Positions 50,139 to 61,171 of a DNA stretch of 64,000 nt are shown piece by piece. Both the position numbers and the translations under genes were made by a program. Under the pieces are notes generated by a model. That model was not told where the DNA came from and did no database searches. It worked only from the letters and a program-made list of their open reading frames with translations. Where the stretch lies: contig NZ_PYHR01000002.1 of NCBI RefSeq assembly GCF_003121705.1, forward strand, positions 3,658,001 to 3,722,000. Direction: 5' to 3'. Numbering within the stretch: the stretch's first letter is position 1; each line of letters opens with the position of its first letter. The DNA comes from Serinibacter arcticus. GTDB taxonomy: Bacteria; Actinomycetota; Actinomycetes; Actinomycetales; Beutenbergiaceae.

Positions 50139-51119
50139 GTGGCCTTCTTCGACCTCCCGCCCGAGCAGCTGGAAACCTACCGACCGGAGCTGGCGACGCC
50201 GCCCGACCTGGCCGACTTCTGGAACTCCACCATCGCCGAGGCCCGGGCGTTCGACCTCGACGTCGCGCTCGTCCCCGTCGCCTCCGGACTCACGGCGATC
50301 GACGTCTACGACGTCACGTTCTCCGGCTTCGGCGGCCACCGCATCAAGGGTTGGTTCCTGCGCCCCACGGGCGACGCCGTCGTCCCCGCCGTCGTGGAGT
50401 ACATCGGCTACGGCGGCGGACGCGGGGCTCCCCACGAGCGCCTGGCCTGGGCCGCCGCCGGCTGGGGCCACCTCGTGATGGACAACCGCGGTCAGGGCTC
50501 CACCTGGGGCGTGGGCGGCGCGACGCCGGACCCGGCCCCCGGCGGCCAGGGCGTCCCCGGATTCATGACGCGCGGCATCGCGGACCCGCACGAGCACTTC
50601 TACCGCCGACTGTTCACCGACGGCGTCCGCGCGGTCGACGCCGTCCGCACGATCCCCGGGGTCGACCCGGCCCGGGTCGCGGTCGCGGGAGGCTCCCAGG
50701 GCGGGGCCGTGACGCTGGCGGTCGCCGGTCTCGTGCCCGACCTCGTCGCCGCGATGCCGGACGTCCCGTTCCTCAGCCACATCGACCGCGCCCTCACGCT
50801 GACGGACGCCTACCCCTACCGCGAGCTCGCCGACTACCTCCGCACGCACCGCGGCGCCGAGGAGGGCGTGCGGCGCACGATGTCCTACTTCGACGTGGCC
50901 GGTCTCGCCCGCGGGGCCACCGCGCCCGCGCTGTTCTCCGTCGCGCTGATGGACCTGACGTGCCCGCCGTCCACCGTCTACGCGGCCTACAACCACTACG
51001 GCCACCCCGACGGCAGCGCGATCGACGTCTACCGCTTCAACGGCCACGAGGGCGGCGAGGCGCTGCGCTGGGCCAGGCACCGGGAGTTCCTCGCGGGTGT
51101 GCTCGGAGGGTCGAACTAG
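50139..51119 (+). CDS. Acetyl xylan esterase/cephalosporin C deacetylase (CE7 family)
   Basis: Cytosolic alpha/beta hydrolase of 326 residues that removes acetyl groups from xylo-oligosaccharides and similar small substrates; usually a hexamer. FFDLPPEQLETYRPELATPPDLADFW is the typical start. GRGAPHERLAWAAAGW, DNRGQGSTWG, the nucleophile elbow VAGGSQGGAVTLAVA, ALMDLTCPPSTVYAAYNHY (catalytic Asp) and FNGHEGGEALR (catalytic His) make the triad. No signal peptide. It fits a plant-polymer-degrading lifestyle. FKBP follows after 53 bases. Confidence 0.93.
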   Translation: MAFFDLPPEQLETYRPELATPPDLADFWNSTIAEARAFDLDVALVPVASGLTAIDVYDVTFSGFGGHRIKGWFLRPTGDAVVPAVVEYIGYGGGRGAPHERLAWAAAGWGHLVMDNRGQGSTWGVGGATPDPAPGGQGVPGFMTRGIADPHEHFYRRLFTDGVRAVDAVRTIPGVDPARVAVAGGSQGGAVTLAVAGLVPDLVAAMPDVPFLSHIDRALTLTDAYPYRELADYLRTHRGAEEGVRRTMSYFDVAGLARGATAPALFSVALMDLTCPPSTVYAAYNHYGHPDGSAIDVYRFNGHEGGEALRWARHREFLAGVLGGSN

Positions 51120-51172
51120 GCTGGACCCGAACCGCCGGGCGCTGGCCCGGCCCCCCGCTCGAAAGGCAGACC

Positions 51173-51574
51173 ATGTCGACCCTCCCCACCGCCTCCGGCA
51201 CGTTCGGTGACAAGCCCGTCCTGACGTTCCCCGAGACCGCCGCTCCTGCCGAGCTCGAGGTCGTCGTCCTCGAGCAGGGCACGGGCGAGGAGGTGCGCGC
51301 CGGTCAGTCGATCGACGTGAACTACTACGGCCAGGTCTGGAACGGCGCGATGTTCGACAACTCCTACGACCGCGGCTCCTCGATCCAGTTCCCGATCGGC
51401 GTCGGCGCCGTCATCTCCGGCTGGGACGACTCGCTCGTGGGCAAGCAGATCGGCTCCCGCGTCCTGGTCTCCATCCCGCCGCACCTGGGCTACGGCGAGC
51501 GCGGCATGCCGGCCGCCGGCATCGGCGGCACGGACACGCTCGTGTTCGTCGTCGACATCATCGGCGCTCGCTGA
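51173..51574 (+). CDS. FKBP-type peptidyl-prolyl isomerase
   Basis: Single-domain FKBP of 133 residues. VVVLEQGTGEEVRAGQSIDVNYYGQVWNGAMFDNSYDRGSSIQFPIGVGAVISGWDDSLVGKQIGSRVLVSIPPHLGYGERGMPAAGIGGTDTLVFVVDI shows the complete fold, with the YFDNSYDRG-type loop and W of the floor present. No signal peptide, so cytosolic. Confidence 0.95.
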   Translation: MSTLPTASGTFGDKPVLTFPETAAPAELEVVVLEQGTGEEVRAGQSIDVNYYGQVWNGAMFDNSYDRGSSIQFPIGVGAVISGWDDSLVGKQIGSRVLVSIPPHLGYGERGMPAAGIGGTDTLVFVVDIIGAR

Positions 51575-51596
51575 GCACCGAGGCTCCAGAGCCATC

Positions 51597-52670
51597 GTGA
51601 GTGACGACCCGGGCGCGGGCGGCCAGGCCGCCGTCGAGGCGCTGCGCGAGATCGCGTTCTGGCGCGAGCGCGCCCGGGTCGACACCCACCGCGTGAAGGC
51701 CTACCGGAAGGCGGCCGACGCCGTCGAGGCCCTCGCGCCCGAACGGGTCGCCGAGCTCGGCACCACCGCCACCGCCTGGCAGCGGATCCCGGACGTCGGC
51801 GCCTCCACGGCCAAGGCGATCGTCTCCGCGCTGGAGGGGTCCGTGCCGGACGCACTGGCCAAGGCGCGCGCCGAGGCCACCCCCACGCTCTCGCCCGACG
51901 ACGTCGCCGGGGCCGAGCTGTTCGCCCACGCCCGCGGCGACCTCCACATGCACACCATCGCGTCCGACGGCGGGAGCCCGCTGGAGGAGATGGTCCGGGT
52001 GGCGGCACGGCTGGGCCGCGAGTACGTCGCGATCTCCGACCACTCGCCGCGGCTGCGGATCGCCAACGGACTCAGCCCCGCGCGTCTGCGCGCCCAGATC
52101 GAGGAGGTCGCCGACCTCAACGCCGTGCTGGAGGACGAGGGCACCGGCATCCGGGTGCTGACGGCGATCGAGGTCGACATCCTCGACGACGGTTCGCTCG
52201 ACCAGGAGCCCGCGCTCCTCGAGGAGCTCGACGTCGTCGTCGGCTCGGTGCACTCCGAGCTGCGCATGGAGTCGGCCGCGATGACGCGGCGGATGGTCCG
52301 CGCCGTCGCGAACCCGCACCTCGACGTGCTCGGCCACTGCACCGGCCGGCTGGTCGAGGGCGCGCGCGGCACCCGCCCGCAGTCGCAGTTCGACGCCGAG
52401 ATCGTGTTCGAGGCGTGCCGCGAGTACGGCACCGCCGTCGAGATCAACGCCCGTCCCGAGCGACGCGATCCGCCGGACGATCTCATCGACCTGGCGCTGG
52501 ACGCCGAGGTCCTGTTCGCGATCGACTCCGACTCCCACGCCCCGGGCCAGCTCGACTGGCTCGCGCTGGGCTACTCCCGGGCGGCCGCGCGCGGCGTGCC
52601 CGCGGAGCGGATCATCACGACCTGGCCGCTGGAGCGGCTGCTGAGGTGGACCGAGACCCGCGAGGTCTGA
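51597..52670 (+). CDS. PHP domain protein with helix-hairpin-helix N-terminus (PolX-like, no polymerase)
   Basis: Metal-dependent phosphoesterase of 357 residues. Residues 1-90 resemble the DNA-binding 8-kDa/HhH part of family X polymerases (HRVKAYRKAADAVEAL, WQRIPDVGASTAKAIVSALEG). From about 115 the PHP domain has GDLHMHTIASDGG, AISDHSPRLRIANGLS, AIEVDILDDGSLD, GSVHSELRM, GHCTGR, EINARPERRDPPD and IDSDSHAPGQL. The nucleotidyltransferase domain of full PolX is missing. A role in DNA end or phosphate processing is inferred. Confidence 0.88.
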   Translation: MSDDPGAGGQAAVEALREIAFWRERARVDTHRVKAYRKAADAVEALAPERVAELGTTATAWQRIPDVGASTAKAIVSALEGSVPDALAKARAEATPTLSPDDVAGAELFAHARGDLHMHTIASDGGSPLEEMVRVAARLGREYVAISDHSPRLRIANGLSPARLRAQIEEVADLNAVLEDEGTGIRVLTAIEVDILDDGSLDQEPALLEELDVVVGSVHSELRMESAAMTRRMVRAVANPHLDVLGHCTGRLVEGARGTRPQSQFDAEIVFEACREYGTAVEINARPERRDPPDDLIDLALDAEVLFAIDSDSHAPGQLDWLALGYSRAAARGVPAERIITTWPLERLLRWTETREV

Positions 52671-52694
52671 GCCGCCCCGCGATCCGCGAGGACC

Positions 52695-53579
52695 TCACCA
52701 CGGCGCCGTGATGAAGATGTCGAACAGGTGGGGGTTGTGGGCGTGCACGAGCACCATGAACACGACGGCGTCGAACAGCAGGTGCACCGTGACGACGTAG
52801 GTGAGCGACTTCGTCAGCGCGAACGTCCAGCCCTGGATGAGCGCGAACGGGATCGTCAGCAGCGGCCCCCACGACCGGTAGCCGAGCTCCCACAGGAACG
52901 AGACGAACACGACGGCCTGCAGCACGTTCGCGAGCCAGAGCGGCACGTGCCGGCGGTAGAGCGCGAACACGATGCAGACGAAGAACAGCTCGTCCCAGAT
53001 GCCGACCGCGTTGACGCCGAGGAACAGCCGCCCGATCTCGTTCCCGGTCTCGATCGCCGGCCAGTTGAGGTAGGCGCCCGAGCGCAGGAAGTAGGCGGGC
53101 AGGATGAGGTAGCCCGCGACCACCACGAAGATCAGGTACAGCCAGGCTGGCCGTGACCACCGCTGGCCGGTGCGCAGCGGGAAGGTCACGGCGTCGCGCG
53201 CGACGAACCGCCGCGCCAGCAGCGCCGGGACCACCACGGAGAACGAGAGCACGACGGCGAAGCGCGCGATCCCGGCGTTCGTCAGGTCGGCGGCGAGGTT
53301 GATCGAGGAGAGGGCGACGAGCCCGACGGCGACGATCGTCAGGGTCCGCGCGAGCACCCGGTCCACGACGACGGCGAGGCCCACGCCCGCGGCCAGGAGG
53401 GCCCAGCCCGCGGGCCGCTCCAGCATCACGAGGAGGGCGACGGCGCTCGCGCTCACCATGGCCATCGCCACCACGCCCCACGCGGAGGTCGGGGTGACGG
53501 GGCCCGCGCCCCGGCCCTGGGGGAGGGCGTGGGAGAGATCGCCGTCGGGCGTCGGACCGTGCGAGGGGGCGGCGCTCAT
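52695..53579 (-). CDS. CPBP-family intramembrane protease-like protein
   Basis: Membrane protein of 294 residues with about eight helices. The CPBP/Abi-like signature is GIWDELFFVCIVFALYRR in one helix and VVTVHLLFDAVVF in another, with the pair of acids written DE instead of the common EE, and His in TVHLL. This may be a variant or less active member. CAGACT lies six bases before the ATG. A perfect CRP/GlxR-type site is centred about 45 bases upstream of this start, so this gene may be the activated one. Confidence 0.8.
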   Translation of the reverse strand: MSAAPSHGPTPDGDLSHALPQGRGAGPVTPTSAWGVVAMAMVSASAVALLVMLERPAGWALLAAGVGLAVVVDRVLARTLTIVAVGLVALSSINLAADLTNAGIARFAVVLSFSVVVPALLARRFVARDAVTFPLRTGQRWSRPAWLYLIFVVVAGYLILPAYFLRSGAYLNWPAIETGNEIGRLFLGVNAVGIWDELFFVCIVFALYRRHVPLWLANVLQAVVFVSFLWELGYRSWGPLLTIPFALIQGWTFALTKSLTYVVTVHLLFDAVVFMVLVHAHNPHLFDIFITAPW

Positions 53580-53616
53580 CTGCCCAGTCTGCCTCGGATC
53601 CCAGGCGGGCCCTGGA

Positions 53617-53632
53617 TGTGAGGTGCGTCACA
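53617..53632. promoter_or_regulatory. CRP/GlxR-type binding site
   Basis: TGTGAGGTGCGTCACA has perfect TGTGA and TCACA arms with a 6-base centre. It lies between the divergent CPBP gene and glgP, centred about 45 bases upstream of the CPBP start and about 128 bases upstream of the glgP start. Confidence 0.75.
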
Positions 53633-53638
53633 GTAAGG

Positions 53639-53662
53639 TGCAAGGCCGTTGCAAGTTTTGCA
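53639..53662. promoter_or_regulatory. TGCAA/TTGCA half-sites before glgP
   Basis: TGCAA (53639-53643), TTGCA (53649-53653, overlapping TGCAA at 53650-53654) and TTGCA (53658-53662) give two overlapping inverted repeats, like a sugar-responsive LacI-family operator. No regulator gene is adjacent. Confidence 0.35.
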
Positions 53663-53739
53663 GCGCTCACCTTGGTGAACGTGAGGTGGCGCACGTGGGG
53701 CGCCACGCCGGGTCGGGTGCCAAGCCACCCCGGAGTCGC

Positions 53740-53745
53740 TAGCGT
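53740..53745 (+). promoter_or_regulatory. -10 box of glgP, predicted leaderless
   Basis: TAGCGT seven bases before GTG 53753. Confidence 0.5.
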
Positions 53746-53752
53746 GGCTGCC

Positions 53753-56299
<2,547 letters not shown>

Positions 56300-56329
56300 C
56301 CGGCACGGACGCCGCTGCTGACGCGATCA

Positions 56330-56368
56330 CGGGCGGGTTCGGGACCTCAGGGGTCCCGGGCCCGCCCG
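56330..56368 (+). terminator. Terminator hairpin after glgP
   Basis: A stem of about 17 bp (CGGGCGGG...CGGGACC with GGTCCCG...CCCGCCCG, two G-T pairs) and a 5-base loop. The following 200 bases to 56573 hold no gene I can support; long opposite frames there are GC-driven. Confidence 0.8.
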
Positions 56369-56573
56369 TTCGCCGTCGCGGGCGCATGACCGCTGCAGCG
56401 GCAAGCCGAACCACCGGAGCGGCGATGGTCGCCGTTGCGGGAGGGCGAACCGCCCTGACCTGCGACGACGCTCGGCGAGCTGGTCGCCGGGCCGAGGATC
56501 GCCGCTGGAGCGATTCCGGGTGCCGCTGGAGTGGCGGTGCGCGACGGCGGAGGCGGCGCCGCGAGGGCGGCCG

Positions 56574-57287
56574 TCAGACGCCGCGGGTGGGGCCCGCGGC
56601 GAAGCGCGCCACGGCGTCGAGCGTCGCCCGCCGCACCTGCGGGTGGTCGACCACCCGGAAGTGACCCACGACGTCGACGACGACGTTCTCCGCCCCGGCC
56701 AGCGCGCTGCCGCCCGGGATGTGCGGGTCGAACGAGGCGTAGACCGACACGATCCGGGGATCGACCTCGTGCCGGGCCCGCAGCGAGCCGAGGTGGGGAT
56801 CGAGGTCGCTGAGGAGGCGGACCGTCGGGTCGGGGAACCAACGGGCGTGGCGCGAACCGCCGAACGGGGTGCTGATGGCGACCATGCCGAGCACCCGGTG
56901 CCCGATGGGGCCGAGCATCAACGCCTTGCCGATCAGTCCACCCTTGGAGTGCGCGACGATCACGAGCCGGTCGGTGCCGCTCGCGCGCAGCCGACGCGCG
57001 ACGACGCGGGCCGAGGTGCGCAGCGCCCCGAGGTTGCGTCCCAGCTCGGGGACGACGACGACGGGGTGACCCGCCTCGTTCAGCGCCCGTGCGAGACGCT
57101 CGAGCGACTGCCACGGCTCGTAGATGCCGGGGAGGATCAGGACTGGCACACCGTCGCCGGTCGCGAACGACGGGGGCGGGTCCGGACGCAGCCACGCGCG
57201 GAGCTGGATGGCGAGGATGTGCCGGTAGTCGTCGATCCGGCCGACGGTGCGCGCGACCCAGCCGGGGACACGGCGTCGGGCGATCAC
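56574..57287 (-). CDS. Lipase-like alpha/beta hydrolase
   Basis: Protein of 237 residues. DGVPVLILPGIYEPWQSLERLARALNEAGHPVVVVPELG begins an EstA/lipase-class fold; the nucleophile is in VIVAHSKGGLIGKALML (HSKGG). D and H of the triad are likely in VVSVYASFDPHIPGG and VVGHFRVVDHPQV. It overlaps the preceding hydrolase gene by GTGA, so the two hydrolases form one operon. No signal peptide is seen. Confidence 0.85.
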   Translation of the reverse strand: MIARRRVPGWVARTVGRIDDYRHILAIQLRAWLRPDPPPSFATGDGVPVLILPGIYEPWQSLERLARALNEAGHPVVVVPELGRNLGALRTSARVVARRLRASGTDRLVIVAHSKGGLIGKALMLGPIGHRVLGMVAISTPFGGSRHARWFPDPTVRLLSDLDPHLGSLRARHEVDPRIVSVYASFDPHIPGGSALAGAENVVVDVVGHFRVVDHPQVRRATLDAVARFAAGPTRGV

Positions 57288-58309
57288 CGCTCGACGTCCT
57301 CCCCGCCGCCGCCCGGCTCCGAGTCGCCCGGCTGGGAGTCGCTGCTGGGGACGGCGAGTCCCACCTGATCACCGAGCTGCGCCGCGATCTCGGCGTCCAC
57401 CTCCGCGTCGACGGCGGCCGCCTCCTCCTCGGTCCCGACCGCCAGGCCGTCGGGGGAGGCGGCGGGGTGGTGCCCGTCGAGGTGCGTGCCGTCGAGCTCG
57501 TCGCCGTCGGCGTGCGCGAGCACGAGCGCCGCCGTCTCGGCGAAGTGCTCGTAGACGACGGCGTGCGAGGCGCCCTCGATCTCGGCGTGGGAGGCGCGGG
57601 CGGCCGCCGCGGTGAGCTCCTCGATCCACCCCTGGGGAGCGATGCCGTCCCACGATCCGCGCAGGACGAGCAGACGTGCACGGACGGCCGCGATGCGGTC
57701 CTCGATCCGGTAGTCCAGCAGTGCGGGCAGCACCCGCATCATCCAGTGCGGGCCGCAGCGCAGGTAGCCGGCGATGGCCTGCTGGCGGGTGCCGAAGGAC
57801 TCGTGCAGCGAGCTCTGGGCCAGCCGCAGCACCTGCCAGCCCGGGCTGCGCTCGCTGGCGTTGACCGGGGGGCCGATCAGGACGCTGCGGGTGGCGAGCT
57901 CGGGGTGGCGTGCCAGCGTCTCGACGACGACCTGGGCGCCCATCGAGTGGCCCACGAGCACCGGGTCCTGCACGCCCTCGCGCTCGCACCAGGCGGCGAC
58001 GACGTCGGCGAACCCGCCGATCCCGAGGGCCTGCCCGGCGTGCGGGACGCCGTCGAAACCGGGCAGGTCGAGCAGGTAGACGACGCCGGCTCGCGCCAGC
58101 CGCGCGGCCAGCGGCTCGAAGTAGTAGGAGGAGACGCCCAGGCCGTGCACCAGCACGAACGTGTGGCGGGGGCCGGGGCGGACGGCGTCGGGCTCGACGT
58201 CGTCGACGCTCATGCGCCACACCCGGAGGTACTCACCCGCCACCCGCATCCGCTGGATGCGCACGTTGAGGCCGTTGGGGGCGAGCTTCGCCTTGTCGAG
58301 TCGGGGCAC
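57284..58309 (-). CDS. Alpha/beta hydrolase
   Basis: Protein of 341 residues. FVLVHGLGVSSYYFEPLAARLARAGVVYLLDLPGFDG, nucleophile elbow DPVLVGHSMGAQVVVETLA, catalytic Asp near LLVLRGSWDGIAP and His in IEGASHAVVYEHF. A 70-residue acidic tail (TEEEAAAVDAEVDAEIAAQL...GGGGEDVER) follows the fold. Could act on lactones, esters or aldehydes; substrate is unknown. First gene of the two-hydrolase operon. Confidence 0.85.
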   Translation of the reverse strand: MPRLDKAKLAPNGLNVRIQRMRVAGEYLRVWRMSVDDVEPDAVRPGPRHTFVLVHGLGVSSYYFEPLAARLARAGVVYLLDLPGFDGVPHAGQALGIGGFADVVAAWCEREGVQDPVLVGHSMGAQVVVETLARHPELATRSVLIGPPVNASERSPGWQVLRLAQSSLHESFGTRQQAIAGYLRCGPHWMMRVLPALLDYRIEDRIAAVRARLLVLRGSWDGIAPQGWIEELTAAAARASHAEIEGASHAVVYEHFAETAALVLAHADGDELDGTHLDGHHPAASPDGLAVGTEEEAAAVDAEVDAEIAAQLGDQVGLAVPSSDSQPGDSEPGGGGEDVER

Positions 58310-58415
58310 CGCTCGAGGCTACCCGCGACGGTGGCGGCGGGCGCAGCCCGGTCACGGAGCGGCCCGCTCGAGCGGCACCCGGGCTCGTCCCGGGCGCCGC
58401 CCCGCGAGGATCGGG

Positions 58416-59060
58416 TCAGCGGGCGAAGGCCACGCCGGTGGCGTGCACGGGGCAGTAGCCCGTCGGGTTCACGACCAGGTACTGCTGGTGGTAGCCCTCG
58501 GCGTACCAGAACGGTCCGGCCTCGTCCGCGCCGCGGGCGTCGGTCGTGATCTTGCCGTACCCGGCCTCGGTGAGGCGCGGCTGGTAGGCCGCACGGCTGG
58601 TCTCGTACGCCGCCTGCTGCTCCGGCGTCGTCCAGAAGAACGCGGACCGGTACTGGGTGCCGCGGTCGTTGCCCTGGCGATAGACCTGGGTGGGGTCGTG
58701 CATCGTCCAGAACACCTCGAGCAGCTGCTCCGTGCTCACGACGGCGGGGTCGTAGGCGACGAGGACGGTCTCGGTGTGGCCGGTGCGGCCCGTGCACGTC
58801 TCCTCGTAGGTCGGGTTCGGGGTGAACCCGCCCATGTAGCCGACGGCGGTCGTGACGACTCCGGGGATCTGCCAGAAGTGCTTCTCCTCGCCCCAGAAGC
58901 AGCCCATCGCGACGTAGAGCACCTGCGTGCCCTCGGGCCACGGCCCTCGCAGCGGGGTGCCGAGGACACGGTGGGTGCCGGGGACGGAGTACGCCGGCTG
59001 CTCGCGACCGGGCAGCGCCTCGGAAGCGGTGACCATGGTGGGGGCCTGCTTGAAGAACAT
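58416..59060 (-). CDS. msrA: Peptide-methionine (S)-S-oxide reductase
   Basis: Repairs oxidised methionine. The protein has 214 residues. [20 protein letters not shown] has the catalytic Cys; [54 protein letters not shown] and [22 protein letters not shown] (resolving Cys region) complete it. ATG 59060 has GGAG close upstream. It is divergent from ilvA over an 82-base gap with a 10-bp inverted repeat. Confidence 0.97.
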   Translation of the reverse strand: MFFKQAPTMVTASEALPGREQPAYSVPGTHRVLGTPLRGPWPEGTQVLYVAMGCFWGEEKHFWQIPGVVTTAVGYMGGFTPNPTYEETCTGRTGHTETVLVAYDPAVVSTEQLLEVFWTMHDPTQVYRQGNDRGTQYRSAFFWTTPEQQAAYETSRAAYQPRLTEAGYGKITTDARGADEAGPFWYAEGYHQQYLVVNPTGYCPVHATGVAFAR

Positions 59061-59078
59061 GGGGGCTCCTTTCGCCAC

Positions 59079-59116
59079 CTGGTGGAACGTCGGGCCGGGC
59101 CGTGGTGTTCCACCAG
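59079..59116. promoter_or_regulatory. Inverted repeat between msrA and ilvA
   Basis: CTGGTGGAAC (59079-59088) and GTTCCACCAG (59107-59116) are perfect 10-bp arms with an 18-base spacer; the left arm also completes the palindrome CCACCTGGTGG (59075-59085). Confidence 0.5.
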
Positions 59117-59142
59117 TCGCGCCCCGGTGGCAGGGTGGGGGA

Positions 59143-60372
59143 GTGACCACAGCCTCGCCCGTGACCCTCGACGACGTCCTGCGGGCGCGGGAAGTCCTCG
59201 ACGACCTGCTGCACCTCACCCCGGTCGAGGGCAGCGAGGCCTTCTCCGAGATCGCCGGCCACCCGCTGATGCTCAAGTGCGAGCACCTCCAGCGCACCGG
59301 TTCCTTCAAGGTGCGCGGAGCGCTCGTCCGCCTGGCCCGGCTGAGCGACGAGGAGCGCCGCCGCGGCGTCGTCGCCGCGAGCGCCGGGAACCACGCGCAG
59401 GGCGTGGCCTGGGCCGCTCGACGGCTCGGGATCGACGCCGTCGTGCACATGCCGGCCGACGCCGCGATCCCCAAGGTCGAGGCCACCCGCTCCTACGGCG
59501 CCCGCGTGGTGCTCGGCGGCGACCGCGTCGAGGACGCCCTCGCGCGAGCCACGGCGGAGGCCGAGGCCGAGGGGCGCACCTTCATCCACCCGTACGACCA
59601 CGTGGACGTCGTGGCCGGCCAGGGCACCGTCGGCCTGGAGATTCTCGAGCAGGTGCCCGACGTCGGGACCATCCTCGTGCCGACCGGTGGCGGCGGGCTC
59701 GTGGCCGGGATCGCGGCGGCGGTGCCGGCGCACGTGCGCGTCGTCGCGGTGCAGGCCGAGCGGGCGGCCGCCTACCCGGCGTCGCTCGCGAGCGGCGTCC
59801 CGACGACGGTCGCCACGGGCCGCACGATGGCGGACGGGATCGCCGTCGCGCGGCCGGGGGACGTCCCGTTCGGTGTGCTCGCGGCCCACGGTGCCCAGGC
59901 GCTCACCGTCAGCGAGGACGACCTCTCCCGCGCCGTGCTGTCGCTCGCCGAGCGCGCGAAGCAGGTCGTGGAGCCGGCCGGCGCCGCCGGGATCGCGGCC
60001 GTGATCGCCCACCGCGGGGAGACGCTCGACGGGCTGGCCGAGCCGGGACGCAAGGTCGTCGTCGTCCTCTCCGGCGGGAACGTCGACCCGATCGTGCTGC
60101 GGAAGGTGTTCCGGCACGGCATGGCCGCGGCCGGGCGCTACCTGCATCTGCGGTGCAACCTGTCCGACCGGCCCGGGAGCCTCGTCGGTCTGCTCGAGGC
60201 GATCGCGCAGGTGCACGCCGACGTCGTCACGATCGGCCACGTGCGGACGGGTGCCGGTCTCGGCGTGGACGAGACCGCCGTCGACGTCGAGGTCGTCACG
60301 AAGGGATCGCGGCACAGCACCGAGGTGCTGGAGCACGTGCGCGAGTCCGGCTACGACGCCGTCGTGCGCTGA
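59143..60372 (+). CDS. ilvA: Threonine ammonia-lyase with ACT domain
   Basis: PLP enzyme of 409 residues that deaminates threonine to 2-oxobutanoate for isoleucine. [21 protein letters not shown] holds the PLP lysine; [52 protein letters not shown] and [17 protein letters not shown] follow. The last 75 residues are an ACT-like regulatory domain ([33 protein letters not shown]), as in the single-ACT allosteric type. GTG 59143 has GTGGGGGA upstream. Its TGA stop is the first three bases of a 22-bp tandem array. Confidence 0.95.
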   Translation: MTTASPVTLDDVLRAREVLDDLLHLTPVEGSEAFSEIAGHPLMLKCEHLQRTGSFKVRGALVRLARLSDEERRRGVVAASAGNHAQGVAWAARRLGIDAVVHMPADAAIPKVEATRSYGARVVLGGDRVEDALARATAEAEAEGRTFIHPYDHVDVVAGQGTVGLEILEQVPDVGTILVPTGGGGLVAGIAAAVPAHVRVVAVQAERAAAYPASLASGVPTTVATGRTMADGIAVARPGDVPFGVLAAHGAQALTVSEDDLSRAVLSLAERAKQVVEPAGAAGIAAVIAHRGETLDGLAEPGRKVVVVLSGGNVDPIVLRKVFRHGMAAAGRYLHLRCNLSDRPGSLVGLLEAIAQVHADVVTIGHVRTGAGLGVDETAVDVEVVTKGSRHSTEVLEHVRESGYDAVVR

Positions 60373-60479
60373 CCGGAACGGCCTCGCGACGTGACCGGAA
60401 GGGCCTCGCGACGTGACCGGAACGGCCTCGCGACGTGACCGGAAGGGCCTCGCGACGTGAGCGGAAGGGCCTCGCGACG
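60370..60479 (+). repeat. 22-bp tandem array on the ilvA stop codon (array C)
   Basis: Five units at 60370, 60392, 60414, 60436 and 60458, each opening TGACC (TGAGC in the last) and carrying GGCCTCGCGACG. The first TGA is the ilvA stop. It is the same family as the array at 39714 and is followed by a long hairpin. Confidence 0.9.
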
Positions 60480-60484
60480 CAGCA

Positions 60485-60514
60485 GCGGCGGTCACCCCGA
60501 GGGGTGACCGCCGC
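60485..60514. terminator. Terminator hairpin between ilvA and greA
   Basis: Arms GCGGCGGTCACCCC and GGGGTGACCGCCGC form up to 14 bp. Placed between convergent genes, it may serve both. Confidence 0.85.
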
Positions 60515-60533
60515 CGACGCGAAAGGTGGGTGC

Positions 60534-61013
60534 TCAGCCGTGGAACGGCTTGGCGCCCGTGATCTCCACGGAGATCTCGACGCCCTTCGGCGTGGTGTAG
60601 CTCGTGGTCTCGCCGATCTTCTTGCCGTTGATCGCGTCGCCGAGCAGCGACGACGGGGAGTAGACGTCGAGGTCGGTGTCGCCGCCGACCTCGCGCGAGC
60701 CGAAGACGAACGACATCTCCTCGCCGCCGACCAGGGCCGTCACGACCATGCCGGGCTCGACGACGCCGTCGTCGGGCGGGACCTCGCCGACCTCGGCGGT
60801 GCGCAGCAGCTCGGTGAGCTGGCGGATCCGGCCCTCGGCCTTGCCCTGCTCCTCGCGTGCCGCGTGGTAGCCGCCGTTCTCCTTGAGGTCGCCCTCGGAG
60901 CGGGCCTGCTCGATCCGCGCCGTGATCTCGGCGCGGCCGGGGCCGGAGAGGTGGTCGAGCTCCGCCTTGAGGCGGTCGTAGGCATCCTGCGTGAGCCAGG
61001 TGGTACCGGACAC
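60534..61013 (-). CDS. greA: Transcription elongation factor GreA
   Basis: Helps RNA polymerase cut back stalled transcripts. The protein has 159 residues: N-terminal coiled coil (TTWLTQDAYDRLKAELDHLSGPGRAEITARIEQARSEGDLKENGGYHAAREEQGKAEGRIRQLTELL) with the acidic tip GDLKENGGY, and the FKBP-like C-terminal domain (SREVGGDTDLDVYSPSSLLGDAINGKKIGE). GTG 61013 has AAGGAG upstream. The longer frame to 61337 is rejected for that reason. Confidence 0.96.
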   Translation of the reverse strand: MSGTTWLTQDAYDRLKAELDHLSGPGRAEITARIEQARSEGDLKENGGYHAAREEQGKAEGRIRQLTELLRTAEVGEVPPDDGVVEPGMVVTALVGGEEMSFVFGSREVGGDTDLDVYSPSSLLGDAINGKKIGETTSYTTPKGVEISVEITGAKPFHG

Positions 61014-61171
61014 GGTGTTCTCCTTGCTTGGTGATGTCGCATCCACGACGACGGTGTCGGCCGGAGCCGGGGCCGGGTGGCCGGGCGCGCGACGGCGGAC
61101 CGTCACGTACTGGTAGACGACACGCCGCCCCCCACGGGAACGGCGAAACGACCAGTGTAGTGCGAGATGCC

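Noticed and set aside
53618-53752. Upstream extension of glgP
   Set aside because: It covers the CRP site and half-site repeats, and a -10 box fixes the start near 53753.
56347-57681. Long open frame opposite the end of glgP and over the hydrolases
   Set aside because: It is Arg/Pro/Ser-rich, overlaps two convincing hydrolases in another frame and has no recognisable domain.
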